Below, one piece after another: positions 33,677 to 45,292 of a stretch of DNA of 64,000 bases; position 1 is the first letter of the stretch, and each line of letters opens with the position of its first letter. The translations under genes were made by a program, and so were the position numbers. Source of the stretch: Tillandsia leiboldiana (Eukaryota > Streptophyta > Magnoliopsida > Poales > Bromeliaceae). The notes beneath the pieces are model-generated. The model saw only the letters and a list, made by a program, of their open reading frames with translations, made no database searches and was not told the origin of the DNA. Location: assembly GCA_029204045.2 (NCBI GenBank), contig CM055066.1:18052484-18116483 (forward strand). The letters are read 5' to 3'.

Positions 33677-36600
33677 TGTCACGCCCCGGTGTCGAAACTG
33701 CGACCCGGGCTCGTCAACAGATCCGCCGCCCATACGAGAAGCCCCGTATAGACGAAGCGACTAACCTGCAAAAGATAGGTACTATACTATCCAGATATCA
33801 GAGCTGAAAATTAAACCACTAGAAATAAAATAAATTAGTACAAAGTCCACACCAAAGTACAAGTCACTCAACTCTGAAAGAAAAGTACAACTCTATACCT
33901 CACTACAAAGTTCTCTCAACAGGAACTCTCAAAAGTAATAAGGGTACATCTACTCTCTGGACGGCGACTGGTGGGGAACTATTTCGCGACTCCCTTACCT
34001 CGATCAGAAGAAGCAGCAACAGGAGCAGCAGGAACCGGAGTAGAAGTCCCTGTGGGAAAAAAAATACACCACGACGGGTGTGAGAACTACGTCCCAAGTA
34101 GTTCTCAGTGGGTGCCGCCAACAAGCCCGACGGTCTGCCCACTAAGTCTACTAGAGGCATAAAGTAGCAATAATATACTACTGAAATGAAAGGGCTGGAA
34201 AAGTAACCCTACAGCTACTATGCCTCTATCTAGATGGTCAAAGAGTGGACCAGATGGAAACATGATGCATCTACTAACTCACACAGTACAGTCACTCAAT
34301 CAACACTGACTGCCCCATAGGGTCCAGTCAAACCTGCGCCCACCTACTGCCGCACATCCTCAACCGGACGGGTCTACCGTAGGGTGTCCGTGACTGCCAA
34401 AACTGGACCAGCCAGAGGGACGGCGTCGACAAGTCGCGATAGCAAGTAACAGGCCCAACTCCGGAGTGGCTCTCGGGGGGAGCGACCCCACCGAGGAAAG
34501 TATCCGCGTATCTCTGTCGAGCTCAAATATGGCTCATGCAGGCTAAAGTCCAAGCCACGATCAACAAGATCGACCAACGACACCAACTCTCAACCACAAG
34601 CTGGAAGTCACACAGCTGGGGCCACCGTCCACCAGACGGCTCCCACAACAGAACACTAAACTCTCCAGAAAGACCGACACCATAAGGGTTCGGAAACCCG
34701 ATAGACCGGTGCTAAGAACCCTATCAAACAAGAACAGACTCTAGGCTCCGACTATCGAAGTTCCCGATCCCTTATAGTTCGGGAAAGCAATAATCACAGT
34801 ACAACTCGCAGAAGACACCAACAGGGCCCGAAAGTCCCGGGAGACCTACACCTACAACCCTATCAAACAAGAACAGGTTCCAGGCTCGGCCCCCCGTGGC
34901 TTCCGTCCCGACAGAGGAACGACCCCTAGAACCCAGACCACTCGAATCCTTTCGAGTGGGGAGATTTACAGGAAAAAGGTGACATTTGTTATTGAAAACT
35001 AATTTGATCTGGAAGAAATCCATATTTAATGATTTTAGTTCTTTTTAGAAAAACAGTTAGAAAACAAGTGTTTTACCCAAACCCCGAAGGGCTGATGCCT
35101 TTGTCCAATCAAACAAGAACAGACTCCAGCGGCCCTTCGATGTTTGGAAGAAAACATTGGCAGACTAAAATCATGTGTATGTCGAAAAGGTTTCTGGGTT
35201 CTAGGTCCGGCTATCACTAGAAAACTACCGCCACTAACACAGTGGCGACAACCCAAACAGGGGAAAACCAGATCTCCCGGGTCCACCGTCTACCCCAAAC
35301 GGTTTCCGGTACAGACAAGCGAACCACTGCATCTACCAGACTCCACTCTGCTCCCAAGCACGAGTGCAAATGCATCCCACACTAAAAGAAGTTCCGACCG
35401 CTCGGCCCACTACCCGGGCGAGGATAACACTAAGTCCAGGAATGAAACATAACGTGTGGATGTCTAAGCATAAATGACCCTAGCCCAAGTGAGGGTTTTC
35501 TACTAGTCTGGTTACACATGCAACATATGACGGGGGTGCTAGGTCAGGTTCCAACATAACAAATATTTAACATGCGGTAGGAAGCAGAAGAGATCACACG
35601 ATCATCAAATAATTACAAGAATAATAACATTCGAATTCTAGCATGCTACCCAAGTCCAATCACTATCATGCATGATTCTATATCAATAGAATTAGAGCAC
35701 AGTCCATAGATCTTGAAAACAAGCCACCCACCTGAAAGTGCTAACTGCCCGGAATCGTACAGCTGAGAAAGCCCAAAACAGTCAAATCACAAATCCCACC
35801 AAGCCAACAACACGGTAGAAGTGCTCACAACCTCCTGGGTACAAACATACACCAAAATTACACTTTAATCCACACAAATTCCACATTCCAAAATCTGTGG
35901 TGAACAGTCCCATTAACACGAAATTTTCACCTGAAAAACCTCCTCCAAAAATTCCAATAAAAATATGAGGGCGATCCTCGCGAAGAGTAGATGTCGATAG
36001 AGTCCTAAAACGTCGAATTCCGATGTCCGGATGAGGAGATAAAAATCCGACAAGAAGGTGCTGTCCAATTTAACCAACAGTCGCAAAGGGGGTTAAAAAT
36101 GTACCCAGAACCCTAAGAAAAGCTCGGATCCAGAAAGAGTGTCCAACACGGAAAATGTAGATTTACCTCTTACGAAACCGTCACCGCAGAAATCGTCCAA
36201 AAACACTGTCCGGGTAGCTCTGTAGAACTCTCAGACTGAAGTGCGACGGAAACGGGCCTCCAACAGAAAATCGTCGCACTGCGCTCCGATGCCGAGATCG
36301 CCGTCGCCGCGTTTTCCAAAAATTCCGAGCCTCCACAGGAAGAAGCACAACAGGGAGCTCTTCAACTTCTCTTAAGGGCGCATGGGCAGGGGAGCTCGGG
36401 AAGAGGAAGAAAATCCAAGGTGAAAGCAGCTCGGGTTCAAGAATAAACCAACCAAACGAAACAATTGGAAAAATGCCATCCATGTCCCGGTTTAATTTCG
36501 GTGCGCCTGGACCACGTAAGCCACCCACTCGGAATCCGACACGTGGCGTTCAAAGATGCGCGGGAGCCACGGTTCAGCGCGCCCACGCGCGCCCACGAGC

Positions 36601-37239
36601 GCCTGTCGGGCACGCATCCCGAGGCAACCACCCCACGTTCCATGAACCGCACGCACAACACCGCACCAACCACCAGATGCCACGCGTCCACCCCCGGTCC
36701 ACCGTGCACCCACGACACTGCGTGGACCGCGCGCACCAAGACCGTCCAACCACTAGGTGACACGTGGCCTAACCTCGGTCCACCGTGCACCCCGCCACAG
36801 CCCGTGGACCGCGCCTGCTGCGCCGGCCAACCGGACCGCGCCACGTGGCCCCCGCCCGGTGCACGCCTCCCGCGGTGGACCGCGCGCCTGTGCTGCCGCC
36901 AGCCGCCGCGCTCCGCCGCCGTCGGCGATGCTCCGGCCGCCGGAACAGTAACCCCACGCCTCAAAATCCGTGCCGGGTCATCCGAGCTCCGAAAAATACA
37001 AGTAAATAGCCCGTTTCGATCGTTTTCGCGCGCTGAATCCAAATCCGATGTCCGATTTGCCAAATTCCACTTCTAAAATTTCTCGAAAATTCCCGGAGAA
37101 GCAAACTTGATCCGTTTTTCATGCCGGGTCCAATCCTTGGGTCCAATATGCGCGCAAATACCTCTAACACCCAACATGGGTCTCCAGAAGCCGCAGATCC
37201 AACAGTAATCCAAACATGGGAATTTTCCAGGTCCTCACA
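33677..37239 (-). repeat. Element D, 3' LTR
   Basis: U5 hairpins are at 33732-33749 (ATACG/CGTAT) and 34082-34106 (GAGAACTAC/GTAGTTCTC). A further 9-bp stem CCACTCGAA/TTCGAGTGG lies near 34938-34959. The U3 side has CACGTG at 36540, 36761 and 36842 with GGTCCACCGTGCACC repeats. The ORFs across 36400-37080 on both strands have no domain. Confidence 0.92.
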
Positions 37240-39623
37240 TCCTCCCCCACTAAAAGAAAGTTTCGTCCTCGAAACTAACACAACTCAAACAGGGAGTCTC
37301 CAAGCCAAAGGTAGGTATCCATCAACACCGTCTCCAGCTCCCAAGCACTACTCACTCCCCGTGATTACTCCTCAACAGAACAATCATCAGTACGGCATGG
37401 CCCGGTTGCGCAATTCTCTCATCACACGAGCCAGAATTCGCAACGGGCGTCCCTCGCACTCCAAACACTCACAAATCTCAACTAGAGCGAGTCAATCACG
37501 GGCGAGGGGTCCAAAAGCAAAAATACCTCTGAGCTGAGACGTGGAAAACCTCTGGAACTCCAAAAAGCTGGGGACAAGGAAGATTAACCAAATCTACTCG
37601 TCCAATCTACACGAAGAACGTCACCACAACCAACAGGAAAGGTAAGGGCCCCACCAGCAGGAAAGTCGTCAACCCCAACTCTCAGTTTAGAAAACAGCTG
37701 AAATTAACGAAAAGTCTGAAAATTCCGAAAGACCAGTGCCTTCGCCCCAATCAAACAAGAACAGGTTCGGGCACCGTCTCCATTTCTGGAGCAGTCTTTC
37801 GAAGCTTTCGTTCTGTTCGAAAATTTCAGTACAATGCGAGAAAAGGGAGAGAAGTGTTGAAGCCATTCCTGCTGTGGCTACAAAACGGAAGCTACGATCT
37901 AACCGTGCCCCTAAAAAGAAAAATACAACTCTAGTCCTAATCGTCACCTACGCTCAACAGGTAGCACCCAACCCAAAACCGCTGAAGCCACTGCTGCAGA
38001 AAGAATGCCACGGTGACCTGAGAAAATGATCTCCTGCTGTCCAACTCGCGGGAAGGTCACGGTTCTCAATCCACAATCAATCGTTGCACGATACCGCACC
38101 AACTGGTCCATCCCGTGTGCTCAATCTGAGTCGTGGAGCGGTAACCCAACCGTCACCTTTGCCGGTAAAATTCCAAGTCTCAACAGCACTAGACATAATC
38201 CATAAGGCTTCCCCAAGTGCACAATACCAACAGGAACCTGTACCTCTAGTGCACATGGTAACAACTCTGCCTCCAGTCCAGACCGGAAAGCCAAAAACAC
38301 AACTCAAACTGCTGTAAAGAAATCATGCCCGCGACAACCTGGTCCACTGCCGTAGCGCCCTCCAACCGGGCGGTACAGACTCATCCGCTCGATGTAGGTG
38401 GTCGTCGCTCAGTCTGCCTCTGCTCACACTGGGGTGACAAATGCGGTACTCCGTAGATAACCAATCCATGCTACCGCCGCGCCACTCTGATGTAGATGCT
38501 GATGCTGCTATTGGGACCCGCCCAAACTCGGGCATCTCGGGAACCCGTTATCCAGTAAAGAAATCAGAAATGCCTCTGCCGTCTGATCTGTCCTCCATCA
38601 CCCGGCGCGAAGCACCAAAATCCAGAACTCGCCTCTGGCGGCAGATCCCTATCCAAAGGAACTGCAGCGCCACGCTCCATACACCACGCCTACTCCATCG
38701 AAGCGTCAATAATCCAAAATTGAGGGACCAACTAAACTGAAAGGTATCCTGGCGCAATCCATTCCCAGTCAAACATATCCTATGCGCCTCGTCCCTCGAA
38801 CCCTGGAGCGTGCAGTTCAACAACTGTATAAACTCCCTAGCACAGGGAGGCTCTCAGATAGTCTCTCCATCACCACCCACCCCAATTCTGCCTACAAAGG
38901 CTCCAACTCAAACCTATGAATCGGGATGGTTCAGACTGCCGGGATTGGCTCCATCGACCAATGATGTCCCAAAGCTCATCTACTATCCACTATCCACCCT
39001 GCCTCGGTGCCTCGGCACTACACGTCGGCACGGAGGGGGCTGCTCGCTCAATCGGTGCCACTGATATAGCTGAATTGCCACTGCATATGAAGAAAGTGCT
39101 GGAGGACTCTCAAGCGGTACTGCAACTAGCTGTGCTCTCTGCTCCAACAAGCGCCTCAAACGTTCCATTGCCTCCTCCTGGCATCGGACAGCCTCTGACA
39201 ACTGTGCCATCTGGATCCATAACTCCTGGGTCTCGCTCTGCTCTGACAGCTCTGCCTCCTACTGCTCGGGTACCCATCAGATGCGGGATGTGCCCTCTTC
39301 ACCACACTGCACGACGTCTCAGAGGCATCGTAGTCCACTGCACAATAACAAACATCAGGACACAGCAACCATAAGACCCAATCCAGCGAAAGTCTAAGAC
39401 ATGTCATCCATTCCATAGCATTATGCTGTCTGCAGCCAACATAATCGCTTAGGAGAATAAACATGCCAATCACTCATCCCGTCTCATGGGAGAGGTATAA
39501 AACTCAATCAGGACTCTCGCTAAAAGTCACGACTCTCACGTAGTCATCCTAATGTCCAACCACAAGCCTAGGGTTTCTAAGTCCTCAATGACCTACAACC
39601 TAGGCTCTGATACCACTCAAATC
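37240..39623 (-). repeat. Element D interior, non-coding
   Basis: The PPT signature is at 37240-37275 (minus-strand GGGGGAGGA at the LTR edge). The PBS GCTCTGATACCA is at 39604-39615. Similar to the interior of B over 38450-38900. It has a broken gag start only. Confidence 0.8.
38983..39328 (-). pseudogene. Broken gag N-terminus, element D
   Basis: The minus-strand ATG at 39328 reads MPLRRRAVW and then a stop. Further on, another frame has MAQLSEAVRCQEEAMERLRR, a gag-like helix. Frameshifts and stops separate these pieces, and no gag core or zinc knuckle can be traced. Confidence 0.5.
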
Positions 39624-42600
39624 TGTCACGCCCCGGTGTCGAAACTGCGACCCGGGCTCGCCAACAGATCCGCCGCCCATACGAGAAGCCCCGTATAGAC
39701 GAAGCGACTAACCTGCAAAAGATAGGTACTATACTATCCAGATATCAGAGCTGAAAATTAAACCACTAGAAATAAAATAAATTAGTACAAAGTCCACACC
39801 AAAGTACAAGTCACTCAACTCTGAAAGAAAAGTACAACTCTATACCTCACTACAAAGTTCTCTCAACAGGAACTCTCAAAAGTAATAAGGGTACATCTAC
39901 TCTCTGGACGGCGACTGGTGGGGAACTATTTCGCGACTCCCTTACCTCGATCAGAAGAAGCAGCAACAGGAGCAGCAGGAACCGGAGTAGAAGTCCCTGT
40001 GGGAAAAAAAATACACCACGACGGGTGTGAGAACTACGTCCCAAGTAGTTCTCAGTGGGTGCCGCCAACAAGCCCGACGGTCTGCCCACTAAGTCTACTA
40101 GAGGCATAAAGTAGCAATAATATACTACTGAAATGAAAGGGCTGGAAAAGTAACCCTACAGCTACTATGCCTCTATCTAGATGCTCAAAGAGTGGAACAG
40201 ATGGAAACATGATGCATCTACTAACTCACACAGTACAGTCACTCAATCAACACTGACTGCCCCATAGGGTCCAGTCAAACCTGCGCCCACCTACTGCCGC
40301 ACATCCTCAACCGGACGGGTCTACCGTAGGGTGTCCGTGACTGCCAAAACTGGACCAGCCAGAGGGACGGCGTCGACAAGTCGCGATAGCAAGTAACAGG
40401 CCCAACTCCGGAGTGGCTCTCGAGGGGAGCGACCCCACCGAGGAAAGTATCCGCGTATCTCTGTCGAGCTCAAAAATGGCTCATGCAGGCTAAAGTCCAA
40501 GCCACGATCAACAAGATCGACCAACGACACCAACTCTCAACCACAAGCTGGAAGTCACACAGCTGGGGCCACCGTCCACCAGACGGCTCCCACAACAGAA
40601 CACTAAACTCTCCAGAAAGACCGACACCATAAGGGTTCGGAAACCCGATAGACCGGTGCTAAGAACCCTATCAAACAAGAACAGACTCTAGGCTCCGACT
40701 ATCGAAGTTCCCGATCCCTTATAGTTCGGGAAAGCAATAATCACAGTACAACTCGCAGAAGACACCAACAGGGCCCGAAAGTCCCGGGAGACCTACACCT
40801 ACAACCCTATCAAACAAGAACAGGTTCCAGGCTCGGCCCCCCGTGGCTTCCGTCCCGACAGAGGAACGACCCCTAGAACCCAGACCACTCGAATCCTTTC
40901 GAGTGGGGAGATTTACAGGAAAAAGGTGACATTTGTTATTGAAAACTAATTTGATCTGGAAGAAATCCATATTTAATGATTTTAGTTCTTTTTAGAAAAA
41001 CAGTTAGAAAACAAGTGTTTTACCCAAACCCCGAAGGGCTGATGCCTTTGTCCAATCAAACAAGAACAGACTCCAGCGGCCCTTCGATGTTTGGAAGAAA
41101 ACATTGGCAGACTAAAATCATGTGTATGTCGAAAAGGTTTCTGGGTTCTAGGTCCGGCTATCACTAGAAAACTACCGCCACTAACACAGTGGCGACAACC
41201 CAAACAGGGGAAAACCAGATCTCCCGGGTCCACCGTCTACCCCAAACGGTTCCCGGTACAGACAAGCGAACCACTGCATCTACCAGACTCCACTCTGCTC
41301 CCAAGCACGAGTGCAAATGCATCCCACACTAAAAGAAGTTCCGACCGCTCGGCCCACTACCCGGGCGAGGATAACACTAAGTCCAGGAATGAAACATAAC
41401 GTGTGGATGTCTAAGCATAAATGACCCTAGCCCAAGTGAGGGTTTTCTACTAGTCTGGTTACACATGCAACATATGACGGGGGTGCTAGGTCAGGTTCCA
41501 ACATAACAAATATTTAACATGCGGTAGGAAGCAGAAGAGATCACACGATCATCAAATAATTACAAGAATAATAACATTCAAATTCTAGCATGCTACCCAA
41601 GTCCAATCACTATCATGCATGATTCTATATCAATAGAATTAGAGCACAGTCCATAGATCTTGAAAACAAGCCACCCACCTGAAAGTGCTAACTGCCCGGA
41701 ATCGTACAGCTGAGAAAGCCCAAAACAGTCAAATCACAAATCCCACCAAGCCAACAACACGGTAGAAGTGCTCACAACCTCCTGGGTACAAACATACACC
41801 AAAATTACACTTTAATCCACACAAATTCCACATTCCAAAATCTGTGGTGAACAGTCCCATTAACACGAAATTTTCACCTGAAAAAACTCCTCCAAAAATT
41901 CCAATAAAAATATGACGGCGATCCTCGCGAAGAGTAGATGTCGATAGAGTCCTAAAACATCGAATTCCGATGTCCGGATGAGGAGATAAAAATCCGACAA
42001 GAAGGTGCTGTCCAATTTAACCAACAGTCGCAAAGGGGGTTAAAAATGTACCCAGAACCCTAAGAAAAGCTCGGATCCAGAAAGAGTGTCCAACACGGAA
42101 AATGTAGATTTACCTCTTACGAAACCGTCACCGCAGAAATCGTCCAAAAACACTGTCCGGGTAGCTCTGTAGAACTCTCAGACTGAAGTGCGACGGAAAC
42201 GGGCCTCCAACAGAAAATCGTCGCACTGCGCTCCGATGCTGAGATCGCCGTCGCCGCGTTTTCCAAAAATTCCGAACCTCCACAGGAAGAAGCGCAACAG
42301 GGAGCTCTTCAACTTCTCTTAAGGGCGCATGGGCAGGGGAGCTCGGGAAGAGGAAGAAAATCCAAGGTGAAAGCAGCTCGGGTTCAAGAATAAACCAACC
42401 AAACGAAACAATTGGAAAAATGCCATCCATGTCCCGGTTTAATTTCGGTGCGCCTGGACCACGTAAGCCACCCACTCGGAATCCGACACGTGGCGTTCAA
42501 AGATGCGCGGGAGCCACGGTTCAGCGCGCTCACGCGCGCCCACGAGCGCCTGTCGGGCACGCATCCCGAGGCAACCACCCCACGTTCCATGAACCGCACG

Positions 42601-43196
42601 CACAACACCGCACCAACCACCAGATGCCACGCGTCCACCCCCGGTCCACCGTGCACCCACGACACTGCGTGGACCGCGCGCACCAAGACCGTCCAACCAC
42701 TAGGTGACACGTGGCCTAACCTCGGTCCACCGTGCACCCCGCCACAGCCCGTGGACCGCGCCTGCTGCGCCGGCCAACCGGACCGCGCCACGTGGCCCCC
42801 GCCCGGTGCACGCCTCCCGCGGTGGACCGCGCGCCTGTGCTGCCGCCAGCCGCCGCGCTCCGCCGCGCTCCGCCGCCGTCGGCGATGCTCCGGCCGCCGG
42901 AACAGTAACCCCACGCCTCGAAATCCGTGCCGGGTCATCCGAGCTCCGAAAAATACAAGTAAATAGCCCGTTTCGATCGTTTTCGCGCGCTGAATCCAAA
43001 TCCGATGTCCGATTTGCCAAATTCCACTTCTAAAATTTCTCGAAAATTCCCGGAGAAGCAAACTTGATCCGTTTTTCATGCCGGGTCCAATCCTTGGGTC
43101 CAATATGCGCGCAAATACCTCTAACACCCAACATGGGTCTCCAGAAGCCGCAGATCCAACAGTAATCCAAACATGGGAATTTTCCAGGTCCTCACA
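39624..43196 (-). repeat. Element D, 5' LTR
   Basis: Near-identical copy of 33677-37239, with the same hairpins and G-box cluster about 5.95 kb to the right. Confidence 0.92.
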
Positions 43197-43201
43197 GTCG
43201 G

Positions 43202-44204
43202 AGTTGGACAGGGTCCCTCTCCCGGGCAGCGACCCGTATGACAGGTTCTAGAGTACTCTTGTCAGAGTTGGGCAGTGACCCTATCGGGCAGTGTCCCGTA
43301 TGACAAGTCCCCCCGGCAGGACGGGGTAACACTTGCGAGTGTTATCAGCAACCTTAGAAATCTTATCTGATGGTAGCAGGACTACCGGGCTGGGGCCCGT
43401 TGGATAAGAATTTCTGAGGGTTAACTTAAATTAAACCACCATAAGGTAAAGAATAAAAGGAACAGAGAGTGGCCAAGGTGGCCGGGTTAGTGTAACCCAG
43501 TATACAGCGGCTTAGTAGCCGAGTTGGTGGTTAGTTGCCTAGTGTGGCTAGACAGAGTAGTGCTGGGTAGATGGTTATACACAGATAGTGTAGTGATATG
43601 TTATATTGAATAGCTGCATTTTGATATTGAGGATTTAGTTTCCTAGCACTATTATTATTGCTTCCATTGGACCAAGTGGTGTAGGACACTTTTTCTCGGT
43701 GGTTGAACCCACTGGGAACTCTGTCGTAGTTCTCACACCCCTTGGGTGACTCCCCCCCCCACAGGTTCAGGTATGGATGCAGCGATCGCGACGGTTCAGA
43801 GGCAGACGGCGAGGTATACGACAGGGGCAAGGGCCCAGCAGCATAGAGACCTAGAGGGTCTGGCAGAGGTATCCCATTTTTATATTGCTTGAGTGAACCT
43901 TGTATGGTGAGGAATTTGTGTAAAAGAATTGTAATAATTTTATATTGCAAGTTCAGAAATGTAAAGTGTAATAAAGTAATGCATGGTTCACTCTGGTATG
44001 CTTTCAATTCCGTATTAACTAATTGTTGTTGAATGAAAGTTTTAAATTTGTAGTGAGTTTAGTACTCTGATATTGAGCTTCCGCATACACTTGTTGTGTT
44101 ATTATGGATGTTACCGTTCCTTTCAGGTAGGAAAAGGTCTTACCCGATTGGCGGGTCTGTTGGCGTGCCCGAACCGTACAAATTGGCGGACTCGGGGCGT
44201 GACA
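43202..44204 (+). repeat. Element E, 3' LTR piece 3
   Basis: Continues piece 2 and equals 14734-15733. It ends CTCGGGGCGTGACA. The next base begins copia LTR sequence, so this is the right edge of E. Confidence 0.92.
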
Positions 44205-44480
44205 GCTTCCCTTGATCCGGATCCCGAACATTGAGTTTACCATTTTCCTTGAACGATCCGGATCAGGCTTCGCAATCCGGATCCCGAACGTTGATGTTTG
44301 GTGAACTGTATGAACGATCCGGATTAAGCACTTCGATCCGAATCCCGAACCTTCATTTTTCTGGAATTGCCTGACTCGTTACGACGATCCGGATCACAGC
44401 TAATCCGATCCGGATCGCCGTCGTAAAAATTTTTAGAAACGACAGTTTTTGATCCTTATCTTCTTCCTAGGGTTTCTAAC

Positions 44481-44490
44481 CTATAAATAG
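44481..44490 (+). promoter_or_regulatory. Copia LTR TATA box
   Basis: CTATAAATAG, with its copy at 54506-54515. It lies 65 bp after the last CCGGAT palindrome. Confidence 0.75.
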
Positions 44491-44780
44491 ACCCTATGAT
44501 TCTTTTTCTAGGTGAAAAAATCTAGATAATCCACATAGAGCCGTCATAATCAAATATCATCTTATACGGCCCTAGATCCACATATAGAGAAGAAAGGAAA
44601 TCATTAGATATTACTCTACGTTTCTTCATCTATATTGATTAGTTTGATTCTAGGTTTTCATACTCACATCTTGAGTTGAATCAAACTAATGAATACTTAG
44701 ATGGTATTTCCTATCTATCTTTGATCTAAGTATTCGGCGGATCATCACCACCCAAAAACAACGATTTACCCCAAAATCGG

Positions 44781-44957
44781 CGCGTGGACTCGCGTGTCCT
44801 TGTGGATTCAAGGTGCAACCGCTCTCGTGGATTCGGAGCGAGGTACGTTCGTGGATTCGAAGCGTGCTACTGGGTGAAGACCGTGGATTCGGTCAGACGT
44901 CGTGGACTCGACGTTGGACGCCGTGGATTCGGCGTTGGATGCAGATCGTGGATTCGA
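44781..44957 (+). other. Hairpin array with constant TGGAYT loop
   Basis: Eight stem-loops in 177 nt, downstream of the TATA: CGCG (44781-44794), CCTTG (44798-44813), GCTC-t-CG (44821-44839), TTCG (44848-44861), GACCG (44879-44894), ACGTCG (44897-44914), ACGCCG (44918-44935), TCG (44946-44957). Each 5' arm is followed by TGGATT or TGGACT and its own reverse complement. The copy in the 3' LTR (54806-54982) keeps them with small changes. Confidence 0.85.
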
Positions 44958-45261
44958 GACGCGTTGCGGAGCGAGCGGAGAAGATCAACTAGGAGCATAT
45001 GGAAAAGGTTGAGTCGTCTGTGAGTACGGTATATCACCTTGTACGTGTTTAATTCTAGTGGATTTCACCGTGTTATCGGTCCCGTGGTTTTTTACTCCGG
45101 TTTGGAGTTTTCCACGTAAAAATCTTGCGTGTTCATTTATATTTCCGCATTGGGTTTTTATTGCACAATGATTTTTTGAGTGTTTATTGTTTACACCTAT
45201 TCACCCCCCTCTAGGTATTTTTTCCCCTATTTAGATCCATTATTACATATAACCCAACAAG

Positions 45262-45273
45262 TGGTATCAGAGC
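45262..45273 (+). promoter_or_regulatory. Copia primer-binding site
   Basis: TGGTATCAGAGC two bases after the LTR end. Confidence 0.9.
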
Positions 45274-45292
45274 GGGAATAGGGTTGTAAACA

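Larger units (their letters stand above)
33677..43196 (-). mobile_element. Element D: large-LTR non-autonomous gypsy
   Basis: Minus-strand, 9.5 kb, with a perfect target duplication GTCGG (33672-33676 and 43197-43201). LTRs are 33677-37239 (3563 bp) and 39624-43196 (3573 bp), differing by about 15 substitutions and a 10-bp duplication (GCGCTCCGCC, near 42860). Interior 37240-39623. It is related to B but shorter in LTR and interior. Confidence 0.95.
12840..44204 (+). mobile_element. Element E: large-LTR non-autonomous gypsy, hosts C and D
   Basis: Plus-strand element: partial 5' LTR (12840-15733), PBS, 2.27 kb non-coding interior, PPT, and a 3' LTR in three pieces (18004-21067, 33229-33676, 43202-44204; about 4.5 kb in all). 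The pieces reassemble exactly when C and D and one target copy each are removed, matching the uninterrupted 5' LTR. The right target-site copy is probably GCTTC (44205-44209), which fits the copia LTR sequence at 54230-54234. Confidence 0.85.
44205..45259 (+). repeat. Copia 5' LTR (right part)
   Basis: Equals 54230-55284. TATA at 44481 (CTATAAATAG), hairpin array 44781-44957, end ACCCAACA. A 79-codon ORF (44784-45023) only reads the hairpin array. Confidence 0.92.

Noticed and set aside
36437..37076. ORFs of about 200 codons on both strands in element D U3
   Set aside because: Antiparallel frames over GC-rich promoter repeats. The two LTR copies (here and at 42384-43127) change reading frame through a 10-bp duplication, so there is no coding constraint.
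44784..45023. 79-codon ORF in the copia LTR, also present at 54809-55048
   Set aside because: It reads the hairpin array. Differences between the copies follow RNA pairing and loop more than codon positions, and no start context or domain is seen.
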